Shown here piece by piece: positions 13,401 through 23,392 of a stretch of 64,000 nt of DNA. Location: assembly GCF_001625305.1 (NCBI RefSeq), contig NW_017803909.1, positions 1,111,826 through 1,175,825 on the forward strand. The letters are read 5' to 3'. The stretch comes from Branchiostoma belcheri. Its lineage: Eukaryota; Chordata; Leptocardii; Amphioxiformes; Branchiostomatidae. Within the stretch, counting starts at the first letter, position 1. The number at the start of each line of letters is the position of its first letter. The notes beneath the pieces were generated by a model. The model was not told where the DNA came from. It worked only from the letters and a program-made list of their open reading frames with translations, and made no database searches. The translations under genes were made by a program, and so were the position numbers.

Positions 13401-14999
13401 CATACATGTAAGTACTAGTAGTGTCAAGGCTGTAATGTCAAAGATATCTCTTGCAAGGCATCCCCATTGTATGTAATACTGATAGCTTTTAAGGAGATAA
13501 GCCTCTAAATTTATTTCCCATCCCATGTCTAACTACTTGAACTCTTTCAGGAAGGTGATGTTGTGGCCAAAAGCAACCCTGACCTGCATTTCAACAAAGC
13601 AACAGTAAGTCAGCATGCCTTCATACAGATTGAACCTTGGCTATGGCATATGTCATTCTCATATTGAAGATAAATGTTGCATTATACTATTAGTAAATAT
13701 TGAGGTAACGATTGATATCTTTGATCTGTTGATAGGTGTTAAGGTATGAAGAACAGTTTCAGCTGGCGTTGATGCACTGGGACCAAGCTTCAGCACTGGA
13801 CCCAACATGGGACCAGCCGAACATGAAGCAGACACAGCTTCTCAGTTATCTGTCCAAGGTGGCTGACATGGTGCACCACAAGGTAGGGACAAAACCAGCA
13901 GTAACATGCATGATTACCTGTCAGTTTATACTAATGGTTTACTGGTAAGTAAGCTCTTGATTTTAAAACATTCCTCTAAAACAGAAAACTTCACAGTTTT
14001 GTTTGAGGAGCCAGTTCAGACTGTAAACCTACAGTGTTGTGTATTATGTTGGGTTCTCTGTTTTCCAGGGCAAATTGAAAGCCAAAAGACTCCAGTCCAT
14101 GCTGAAGTCTCTGTCAGAGAAGGACCTGGGGCCATATGGTGGCGGCTCATTTGAAAGCTCTACAGGGAAGAAAGTTCCACTGGAATCAACAACATTGGCA
14201 AACTTAGCTAGTGGACTGAATAAGAATAAACTGGTGTTGGGCAAGGTGGTATGCAGTGTCACAGCAGAGGAAACCATTCCTTTGTAAGTATTTCAATACT
14301 TATGTACATGTATGTTGCTCTTGACTTGCTCTCAACTTGTTACTAAAAAATACAGGAAATGAACTTGTTTTGTGGTAATATGAATTTGTACCATTCGTCT
14401 TGAAGTTAATGTGCAGCCTGTTTATGTAAAAGCATGTTCAGGTTTTTAAGTCAAATTGTCATTTCCCCAGGCTCATACCAGCATTATGATAAGGTACACC
14501 AGCCTTGAACACTTTCTTAAAATGCATCAAGTTCTGTTTCTATACTGACATACATCTTTACTCTTCTAGCACCTTTGCTTTGACAGACAAGGAAGGCACC
14601 TGCTTTGCTGTAACAGTGTACAACGTTGCACCCAACTATGGGACAATTGTTGGAGACTCAGTAGCCATTCCAGAGCCGTTCTTGCAACACGTAGACTTTC
14701 AGCACAAGGACAAGGTAGGAATAGTTTTATCCTCCAAGCTTGTCCTTGCTATCTTATTGGAATTTCTGATAATTTTGATTCTAAGATATAACATACTAGG
14801 TATTGCAGATCTAAAGGGTGTGGTAAGACACAGTAATGAAATACCTATGTGCATTTATCAAAACTTATGCTGGTTGCAGAAGTTCCAGTTCAGCGTGATC
14901 CGAGTGGAGACTCCACTGGTCCTTGTGGTCAACAGCAGGAAGCTTGGATTGGACAAACAGGCACCAACTGTCCTAGCTTGCACAACAATGAGTGAATAG
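7411..14999 (+). CDS. TTC5: TTC5 (Strap), TPR protein with C-terminal OB fold
   Basis: Ten exons: 7411-7476, 7719-7851, 8035-8246, 8532-8679, 8863-8954, 13551-13604, 13736-13882, 14069-14283, 14570-14714 and 14880-14999. The sum is 1332 nt, 443 aa (human 440). Matching segments include [67 protein letters not shown] and [12 protein letters not shown]-terminal [11 protein letters not shown] aligns with human RVETPLLLVVN. The N-terminal two thirds are TPRs and the C-terminal third is the OB-fold region. The family is a stress-responsive p300/JMY cofactor and also recognises nascent tubulin during tubulin mRNA autoregulation. Intron 5 (8955-13550, 4.6 kb) contains two complete genes. A poly(A) signal AATAAA lies at 15567-15572. 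Identification is secure. Confidence 0.96.
8303..8447. repeat. Degenerate inverted repeat in TTC5 intron 3
   Basis: The outer arms TCTCAGAA...GTAGAAATTGGCCAAATA (left) and the reverse complement on the right (TTGACCAATTTCTACACT...TTCTGAGA) pair imperfectly over about 50 bp each. This suggests an old miniature inverted-repeat element. No clear target duplication. Confidence 0.35.
9561..10601 (-). CDS. Unrecognised single-exon gene nested in TTC5 intron 5 (gene X)
   Basis: An uninterrupted 346-residue frame on the minus strand starts ATG at 10601 and stops at 9561. I do not recognise the family. The N-terminal third has a charged helical block ([18 protein letters not shown], then [20 protein letters not shown], then [15 protein letters not shown]) that looks like a folded domain. 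The middle is Ser/Thr-rich and low-complexity, and a later acidic segment contains [15 protein letters not shown]. Near the C terminus is a Cys triplet (RMCCCMVPQ). No signal peptide or membrane segment is visible. It runs opposite to TTC5 and head-to-head with SPO11, 783 bp away. The length, the low stop density and the ordered N-terminal block make a real gene more likely than chance. Extra upstream exons cannot be excluded. Confidence 0.65.
   Translation of the reverse strand: MMAASIQAATMDMGNMENSENLTSETLQFEQADTSIPEEGHLKEEHSQKLKQSEIAEELRLLSYCRLHLPLTDSEERRLNRILRERSLTREEVQQGWMWKRTKNTANQVYATARGKNESRARKCVSLLQDVSLEDVSAPSTNDADTAGSNSPGKQFHCDLTPNVKRIVRKIGVKKGAECVPSRETVQNVHLTPSSGNSSNISSPTCSRSTSKQEVSEEICLKEDNEDKVIYYTEMDDSESLDSVLGNIPPYSETEVATAKVAQQNISQLEVASMISHSQLPRTGLRGHLVRMCCCMVPQSEEMAKDFQSPMELEPTSVLNDNFYITAGSQASTEDMSTVLTAMDGE
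10602..11384. promoter_or_regulatory. Divergent gene X/SPO11 intergenic region with YY1-like motif
   Basis: A 783-bp segment separates the start codons of the nested gene X (-) and SPO11 (+), so it probably carries both promoters. It is richer in CpG than the surrounding intron. AAAATGGCGGAC at 11155-11166 matches the YY1-type core. An open frame at 10513-10953 (-) overlaps gene X in another phase and has no independent support. Confidence 0.45.
11385..12898 (+). CDS. SPO11: SPO11, meiotic double-strand-break transesterase
   Basis: SPO11 is the topoisomerase VI A-type protein that makes programmed meiotic DNA breaks through a tyrosine. Only two coding exons: 11385-12048 and 12354-12898, summing to 1209 nt, 402 aa (human 396). 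The single intron is GT-AG, phase 1. The catalytic region [17 protein letters not shown] aligns with human KRDIYYTDSQLFGNQTV and keeps the catalytic Tyr. The Toprim part is intact: [12 protein letters not shown] (Mg-binding Glu) and [16 protein letters not shown] (DxD). The C terminus is [10 protein letters not shown], nearly identical to human PNKLKFGGWI. The chosen ATG follows an in-frame GTG that eukaryotes would not use. Poly(A) signal AATAAA at 13304-13309. The gene lies wholly inside TTC5 intron 5 on the same strand. Human SPO11 has many more introns, so this copy is strongly intron-depleted. Confidence 0.96.
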
Positions 15000-15764
15000 A
15001 CAACACACAACTGGTCCCAGATGTAGGAATGCTGAAAACTTGTGCTGCAGATATGTCGTTGAAAAATCAATCATTCCAAGCACAAAAGTAAACATGTCAT
15101 TCAACATGGTATGTTGCTGGAAAAAGAGGCATTCAAAAAGAATTTACCAGACTGACTGATGCCTTGGTGTCCTCCTGTTTTATGTGTTTTTGTAACACAT
15201 ATTCCAATGTCCCAAACTCAATGGGAATTTTTCAAAGGGTGCACTGAGTTACTTCTGTGTGATTGGAAAAAATATCAAAGAAGTTATTAAACCTGCTGCT
15301 CTTCTCAGTAGGAGGTACATAGACAATCTTCAATAGTTTGGAGCTGAGCATTTGGAGTTTTTTGTACATATTTTGTATCTGTCATATCATCTTGTGTGAT
15401 GTGTGACATGTTTGAACAGTTCAGCAACTAAGACTTGAATGAAGAAACAGTGAAAACTGACTGCAGGAAAAGTTGTGTGGAGTTTATTTGTGTTCAACTA
15501 AAGTTTATCAATGTGAGACAGCAACATTTTCACATGATGTCCTGCTTCTTACTGAAGCTTTATGCAAATAAACTGTTTCTTACAATGAGTTTAAGTTCAA
15601 CTGTAATAATAATTACACAATGGATGACTGATTTTAGACCTTGTATTCTACAATCACTGTACAAGACTGCTTAATCCTTTTGATTGTTGCCTGTTTGAAC
15701 TTTCTGTATAAAATCTCACAAGTTACAATAAACACGAGGTTGTTCCATACTTCATAGAAGCCGT
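15000..15764. other. Overlapping convergent 3' UTRs of TTC5 and OXA1L
   Basis: TTC5 (+) has AATAAA at 15567-15572. OXA1L (-) has a candidate AATAAA at 15483-15488 (minus). If both are used, the two transcripts overlap tail-to-tail by roughly 100 bp. No coding exon is seen. Confidence 0.5.
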
Positions 15765-18700
15765 CTACTTCTTGCGTACCGTGCCTTTGGTTTTGATGCC
15801 ATGTGCTCCTGCAGGCGTCTGCTTGGTTGGGTCGTATGTGAAGGTCTGTGGTACTGGACCTGTCCCCGCTTCCTTCCATCTCAGGGCTGCTCGTCTTTGT
15901 CTGTTCTCAACCTCACTAGCAAGACTGGCATTCTTCCATCCTGGAAATTGTGAAAACACATATTGATGGCTCCGTTTCCAGCAAATGCAAGTTTTGCTGC
16001 ATTCTTCCAGCATAATGTGTAAAATGTTTGATCTAGGCAAAGTGGATGAAAGTGGATTAAATGTGATGTACATATAATTGTTTGAATCAAAAATGCATCA
16101 TTAAAAAAGTCGCAGTACAAGAGAGTTAGGTGCATGAACTCTGGTTACAACTATAGGACTAAGGCAATCAAGTAAAGCTTACATAAGTCATAGGCCTAAC
16201 TACCTAACTTATCATGGACTGTAAATACCGATGAGTAAGCTCTACCTTGTTTCATGCTTTTGACGAAACCTTCACTTTTCTTCACGCTGGCCGGATCATG
16301 CTGGATCTTGTGTGGCATCTTCAGCCACTGTCGAACAGCTGGGACCTTCAGCAGGCTGATCTGAGCAATGGTGAAGGTGTTGGACGTCATCCAGTATGTG
16401 AAGATAGCCTGTTGATTGTATTATAAAACACAGTCAGTACAACCATCAACATGTTTCTGACACAAGCCAAAATGCTGGGACATTACACAAGTTGAGGAAG
16501 AGAATGTGTACTATGATGACATCACTACTGACACTAGTGTCATATCAATTTAAAAATATCAGATGTTGGGGTACACTGGTTAATTTCATACATCTCATAT
16601 GTCTGTACTTACTGTGGGGAAGGAAGCTGTGAGAGGCAGGATCATCACAGCCACCACTCTCATCACATTCTTCATCGTTTTCATCTGGGGATTCTCCACT
16701 CCCAACTCAGAGCCAAGCTGGAGGGGGAAAAAAATCAAACTTGTTTATTACATGATATCGATTAGCAAGAAAAAAAAGTTATGTATCATTCTGTATGCTG
16801 AATTTTAATTTTTGGCTTCCCAATCAATGCCATTCTATACCATGTAAGGAGAAGTGTAAATCATGGGAAGTTAGCATAAACCATTAACAAACTTAGCATA
16901 TCACCTTGTCTGGGTGCCTTTGGTAAAACATGTCACAAATGTTGCCTGTAACACTGGCAGCATTGTTCAATGGTCACACATGTAACACAGAAATTATCGG
17001 TAAGTACGGTATACATGTACTACACATGCTCCGACATGTCCACATACCTCAATGATGGTCAACATTGTAGCAGATGTCATGAGGGGAAGAATGAAGTAAG
17101 GGTCAGAGGCTGTGAGGTCAGTGAACCAGAAAAGTCCACCTGTCATCATACTCATCATGGGAAGGGTAGCCATGCGCCGGAGACCAACAAAGAATGAGAC
17201 GAAAACTGGCATCTAGAAGGAAAACAAGGAAACAAGAATGTAAACTGTTTTCATACAGTATGTTGAGGGAAAAATACAAGACAATATCATTAGTCATATC
17301 TTGAGTAGAAAACATGTCTGACCTGTACAAGTGGAACCAGGAAGTTCTTGAGAGGATTGACTCCATGTTTCTTCATAAATGCCTGTAGCTCAGCAGTGTG
17401 ATGGGCAACTTAGCAAGAGAAGTAAAAGATAATGGTTAAAATAGAGACACACATGTACCAGAATTAATATACTCACAAAGCATATGGCAAATGTCTATGG
17501 AACTATCTTCTGCTATGAGAAGGACCATTCACTACAGCACAACTTAATCATAGAGAACATGGCACTTTTCCGTAATGTTTTCACTACAAGTACATCTGAT
17601 GAGTCAAACATTTGAAGTGTAACATACATGTATTTCAAATAGAATAGGCTGCAATTCCATGAGGGCAATCCATGCCTTCCTGGGAGTTGTAAAAAGTCAT
17701 TTTGTCATGAGTAGGGAGTGTATGTTAGGGTAGTCTGGACATACGTTCAAACTTGTTTCCCTCTGCTCTGGCCTGATTAATCTTCTCATTCATTTTCTGT
17801 ATCTGTGGCATGACGTTGTTTAGGTTGATGGCATTCTTCTGTCCCTTCACAATCAAGGGAAACATCAGGCTCCTGGCTATCAGAGTACCTACAGAAATGG
17901 GAGAAAAATGTAAACTATATAAACATTAAGAATCATTGTAAAATAACATACATGCAACATGAGCATCTGTTAAGCCTTCTGACATTAACATATGCTACCA
18001 AAGAGAATTTCAGATGAAAAATTACCAGAAGTAGTCAAGATTATGTCAGGTATGCTCCCAGCCATTAGTGCTGTTTTTGACAGTGTAGTCTGGATGTCAT
18101 CTGAGTTAGGATTGAGTATGATATAAGATGAATGATTGATTGGATTGGATCGAATGAATGATTGACTCAGATGACATCCAGACTACACTGTCAAAACCAA
18201 ACTTATGACTGTGTCTTAAAGAAAGAATAGTCTGCAGCATAGAAAATCTGAGTGCTAAAGGCAGAGCAGAACAGATCTACAGGGGTACTTACAGCAGACA
18301 ATGGAGGCCCACCATGGTAGGTGTAATGTGGAGTGAAACATATCTATGGTTGACTGGAGGAGACCAATGGGAGACCATCCCCCCAGCCCCAGCTCTGTGA
18401 GGGAAGGCTCCACCCCTGTCTCTGCTGCAGCCTGCATGATGTCATGTGTGGTAGGAGCTTCAAAAGGGACAGGGGTCACTTCTGTCAGTGGGACATCAGT
18501 GGACATGCCTAGTGGGACTTCAGATGTGATGTTTGGTACAACTGCATCAGGAAGGCCTGATGATGTGTCTGCTGCCTGTCACATCAATAAACATACACGC
18601 CATCAGTATGTGTCAGAACTAGCGCAGTAAACTGCAGACACAGGGTTGCTTCTTGCAGAATATCCTTTCCTCCCTCAGTCTTTTGGTTTAATCTTAATTA

Positions 18701-19555
18701 AAGCATTGGATTACTGACTGTTTGCTGAGTGAAGAGGTGGTGAACAGAAAATGCTTTTGTGTCATGAACCAGAATGACAACGTAATATAAATTCCTGGAT
18801 TAAAATTCAAAACAAGAATGCTTGATCTGAATGCTAGCAAATTTAAAAGAATTAATACCTGCATGGCGGGCTGTGTCCTTTCTATGTCTGTGCTGTTGTA
18901 CCGAATCCCCACCACACTCATGGCCCCGATGTTATTCCGTCTCAGCCAGCTCCATGTGACATCAGTAAAATGTCTTATTCTTGGTGCTGACTTGATGTGA
19001 CTTGAGCCCATACTGTACTGGACTGCAGCAAAGCCTCGCTGGGACTGAAAGTACCAAGTTGAGAAATTTGCTCATGGTATGTGATAACACTATCATACAA
19101 GAAAAATGTACTTGAGTTAGTACATGTCATATGTATTTCTAAATTTACACACTAGCACAGCTAGCACAGCACAGTAGTGTCCCTTGATACCATGTTGATT
19201 TTAATGCAAAACATTAAGACGATTTTTCAAAGTCGTTCTAATTTGTGTTAAGTTATCTGTTTCACAAGTCTCAAATTATTATTGTAGTTGCCATGTCCTT
19301 GTGGTAACCGTTACATGAAATTTCTGTAACAAATTACTTTTTGCTGCCCCCCTCCCACATCACAAAAGTAGCGGATTTCTACTGAACATTGTTAGCTTAG
19401 AACTATAACCACAGGCACGCAGAGCACCCAAGTTAACGCTACAGTCTTTCCCCTTCAAACAAAAGCAGTCTGACATCTCCACTCACCACACGTGTTCCCA
19501 GGTTTCTGAAAATTAAATGCCCTCCACCGCCGCAACTTCGCACTAACGCCGCCAT
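15765..19555 (-). CDS. OXA1L: OXA1L, mitochondrial inner-membrane insertase
   Basis: YidC/Oxa1/Alb3-family insertase for mitochondrially encoded and conservatively sorted inner-membrane proteins. Nine exons (-): 19487-19555, 18859-19044, 18293-18575, 17745-17888, 17323-17408, 17048-17212, 16613-16717, 16246-16408 and 15765-15940. The sum is 1377 nt, 458 aa. The N terminus (MAALVRSCGGGGHLIFRN) is basic and suits a mitochondrial presequence. The family core is clear: LHLPWWASIV, then TLIARSLMFPLIVKGQKNA, a PVFVSFFVGLRRMA segment, WFTDLTASDPYFILPLMT, and AIFTYWMTSNTFTIAQ. The C terminus is basic (GIKTKGTVRKK), consistent with a ribosome-binding tail. It is head-to-head with SLC7A6OS. Confidence 0.95.
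18075..18196. repeat. Perfect 32-bp inverted repeat with 58-bp spacer in OXA1L intron 3
   Basis: 18075-18106 (TTTTGACAGTGTAGTC...) is the exact reverse complement of 18165-18196, with no mismatch over 32 bp. The spacer 18107-18164 is AT-rich, with GATTGATTGGATTGGATCG. The arms would form a stable hairpin in the intron. No target-site duplication is evident at the outer ends. Confidence 0.8.
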
Positions 19556-19783
19556 GCTGGGTCCTTTGGGTAACCCTGGATTATACCATTATTTGCTGTT
19601 ACATGAATATGTTTACATCTCAAAGAATATAGGGTTTCGTTAAACAATATGTACATAAATATGTCTAATTTGTATTGGTATTTTAAGATTGTTGAATATA
19701 CATGATACTATTTTCTGGTTGCATAAACGATTGTTAACGTGACACCCCTAAATATTTTTTTGAATCGAGTGTTCCACTAACCT
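19556..19783. promoter_or_regulatory. Divergent OXA1L/SLC7A6OS promoter
   Basis: Only 228 bp separate the two start codons, so this must contain both transcription starts or lie between them. It is AT-rich, with no TATA box clearly assignable to either gene. Confidence 0.55.
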
Positions 19784-21899
19784 ATGACCCGCAGCGGAAG
19801 AAGATCAGTACGAAGACATGAAGAGAAGAGGAGCATGGCTGCAGCAGTTGTTCGTGTCAAACGCTGTCAGAACGACGATCCAGTCGAAGCTCTGTTAGTC
19901 TCCTGTAAGAGACTAAAGGCTGCAGATGGACAGGCAGCCGCCACAGTGACCGCTGAAGACATCAAGGAGGTTTTCAAGTTCGTCGGAACGGTCGCGAAAC
20001 AGGTACGTAAATATCTGTGTTGTATCACTCACAGTCCCATGTTTAGCTGATGTTAGCAGTTTAATCAGCAGAAATATAAGCCATTCCCCGTCCCTCTTTT
20101 CTTGTACGATATACTGTCCTTCACCATGATGTAATTTTTCTGATAAGCTTCGTAGTTTGAATTTTTCCCTCACGGATTTTGTAAAAAAAAAGAATTGCCA
20201 GGCACATCACGTGGGTCCCAAATGTCATGATGTCATCAGCATGGATCTTTCACTATTTATGCGTACTGGTCTGTACAATGCAGCTATATGACATGACATT
20301 GATGGAATATCCGCCTGCATGCAAATACGATCATGTACAATGTTACATGGCTAGCCAGACTCATTAAGGGTGTTTGTAATAAAGTACTCTGTCATTCTCT
20401 ATTTCAGTTGTCGTTTTATCTAATAATCTATCCATTAGTTATATCAAGACCCTTGGTGATATACAAAACATGCATGGTATTACTATTGTACTGATTGTTA
20501 TTCAAGGCATGTCAATAGAATGCATTTATCCAGGCTCAGCAGAATTCAATAGACCTGATGTCATGGGCTGGCAGGAAGTACAGTGCCAGATCTGGTTATT
20601 AATCATGGGTGATGTATTCATGCCTTTGTAGAGAAGGCGAGAGATTTACTGTTGGCATTGTATCGTATGTCTTAAATTTCACAGTTTCTGCCAAACTTTG
20701 GCAACAGGATCTTTTTGTCCTTCACTCAGGGTGACAACCTTCCCAAACATATCAAGGACAACATCACTAAGATCAGGCCTCATGCCAAGAAACAGCCCAA
20801 GCCCCTCACCAGTAAGAGACATGAACAGAATCGTGATGCCTTTAGGGTGGCCCAACGAGCAAGTCGCTACAAAGTGGTGGCCAGTCACAGGGACATTGAT
20901 GTAGTTCTAGAGAGAGAAGAAAAAGAAGATGCAGGAAAGAATGGTCCCAAGGTTGCAGCAGGAGAGGTGGAAGCTGGGCAGCTGTTTGGTGTGTTTGATG
21001 CTGTGGAAGGAAACAGCAAGGAGGATGAAGAAAGGAAGAAAAAGAGGGCTGAGAGAAAAATGCAGGTCAGCTGCAAATATAACGTTAAATATTTTCTGTA
21101 GAAATCTTTTCTCCTTTCAAACAGTTTCACAGCATTTCTTGTACGTGTTACAATCATTTTAACTCTGTACCGTGAATCTTGCCAAAAAGTAAAAGTTTTA
21201 CCTTGTTTCAGGAGCTGAGCGACCCTGATGCCATCACCTGTAATTCAGTCCGAATGATCCGGGAGAAGCTGACCCTGTCAGACAGCCCAGCAGCTCCACA
21301 ACAGTCCCCAGAGTTTGTCTACGACATCTACTACTCGGACTCCCTGGACCCCACCCACCTGCAGCACATCGTGGAGGTGACAGACTGTCAGCAGATGGAG
21401 CTGGTCCACGAGGATGCAGATGATGAGGGGGAGGACATCTATGATGATGAGGATGACAGCAATGATGAGAGTAACTGGAGGAATGACTATCCTGATGAGA
21501 ATGAAGAGTCCAACAGGGACATAGACTACTATGATCCTGATTATGAGTGGAAGGGTAGGTTTGGTTAAAAAGTATGATACTTTGTTAACAGTTTTCAACA
21601 TTTTCCTTCACATAAAAAGAAGTTGGACCAACTGGGACTATGCATGACAAATGTATGTACACGTACATAGCATCTGATAGAACTGTCCTTTTCTTGTTGC
21701 AGACACTTTTGGCGACCTGTCCAGTGATGATGATGACTACCTTGGTCCCAGGAGGATGCCAGGCAGTGTGAAGGGTGCGGAGAGTGCTGCCATGGCCAGG
21801 TTCAAGGCCCACCCTCTGGCAGACCTGGATGACGGGTACTGCTATACAGTACAGGACGGGGGGAGTGATAGTGACAAGGGCGGTGACTTTACATACTGA
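19784..21899 (+). CDS. SLC7A6OS: SLC7A6OS/Iwr1, RNA polymerase II nuclear import factor
   Basis: Orthologue of yeast Iwr1, which escorts assembled Pol II into the nucleus. Four exons: 19784-20002, 20730-21065, 21212-21554 and 21703-21899, summing to 1095 nt, 364 aa. A second in-frame ATG at 19835 gives MAAAVVRVKR, closer to the human start (…AVLRVKRKR), and may be the true start. Conserved pieces are VEALLVSCKRLK, SDPDAITCNSVRMIREKLT (human SDPDVILCNSVELIRERLT), FVYDIYYSDS and the acidic EDIYDDEDDSNDESNWRN block of the Iwr1 domain (human EDIYDDEDDENSENNWRN). The C-terminal acidic tail continues to TAT TGA. Confidence 0.94.
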
Positions 21900-23392
21900 G
21901 GCATGTTACCTACAGTCCTCACAAAATTGTAAAATACAAAATGGAATGCAGTGTCAGACACAGCATGCAGATACACCTTGAGTGCAGTATATGCTGTAAG
22001 AATTATAGTAACTTTGTATTGTTGCACTATTACTATCCACTGGTGCTATGTGTACTGACGACTTTTATGAAGCATGTGGTGATCACATAGTAATGACTGG
22101 ATCAAAAGTCTATAAACTGGCTATCAATACATGATACATTTATTTCCAGACAATAGATTGTCATGTAAGTAGAAACTCTCAAGAAGGCTTTTGCATTTGA
22201 AAAATGGTCATAGAGTACATGTAGATTACTTTGCAAACAACTAGCAAAAATGACTTTGAGAAAAGAAAACATGGCATGACTTAGGATAAGACATGAAAAG
22301 GAATTTGAATGAGTAACTCTGAGAATGAAGATACAAAGCAAATAGCAGCAAACTGTGTAAAGATGATGAAGTTCTATTATGTGAAACTTAGATAAAGGTA
22401 AACTACATAGGTTAGGTGCATGTCTTTGACTAAGATGTATGTGAATGCTTCAGATGACTAATACATATCAATATTATCAAAATTACATACATGTACATGT
22501 ATATATATGTTGGGACTAGCTAAATGTAAGACAGTTAATGTTAAGGTTTGCTACACTGTTTGTACTTTGTGATATGCAAAATGCACATGTACCTCAACCA
22601 CACTAACTAAACAGAGAAGTTTTATTTTTTTACCCTTTTAGTCTTTACCAGTTTGAACATTTCAAGTGCTGATTATGGATGTACATGGCTGTACAAATTG
22701 GGAGGGAAGATTTCTACTTTTACATCTTGAATGAAATGAATTCTTTTATGTTTCTGGCTAGAGCACGGACTTATTTGTTGCCTGTAAACTTGCCTAGAAT
22801 AATGAAAAGTGATAAAAATGTTGTTGTATGCAGATACATGTATGTGCACTTTAGATAAGTTACGGATGATTATCTGGCTGTACTTGATGTAAAAGTATGG
22901 AAAATTAGTAACTTCTTCAATAGCTTTCTCCACCACAGTTTTGTGCCAAACTGGTTATTCTTTACGTTTATATGCCAGTATGATGACTGTATCTTGTCAA
23001 TCAGTAAGAACTCACAAGACAGGCACTTGCATGCATTTCTAGTTGATTGTGACACACCATGAAAATGTTGTAGTGTTACTGGCTATTAATAGATATTCCT
23101 GTAGCATATCAATAATAAATGTGTTAAAAAGGCATAATGAACAATCATGTTGAATCTATTTAATCAGTCCACTTTCAAAGGAGCCTTTATTCATAGATCA
23201 TATCTAACAGATGCTCTACTTTTGGTATCTCCAAGCTTTCCTTGCATTGCAAATTGTCACTTTACAGCCTGGATCCAACTGTTGGTTTGTGCTAGCACGC
23301 TTTTTATCAGACTTAGTGAACAGTGACATCTAAGCCATCAACAGTGATCCAATAAGAAATGTCTCAGTCTGCCAAACTGTACTCCAGTAAGA
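21900..23392. other. Convergent 3' UTRs; no coding exon seen
   Basis: This is sequence between the stop codons of SLC7A6OS (+) and the FAM173-family gene (-). It is AT-rich with many stops in every frame. It contains short ACATGTACATGTA-type runs near 22490-22505, but I see no gene. Confidence 0.5.
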
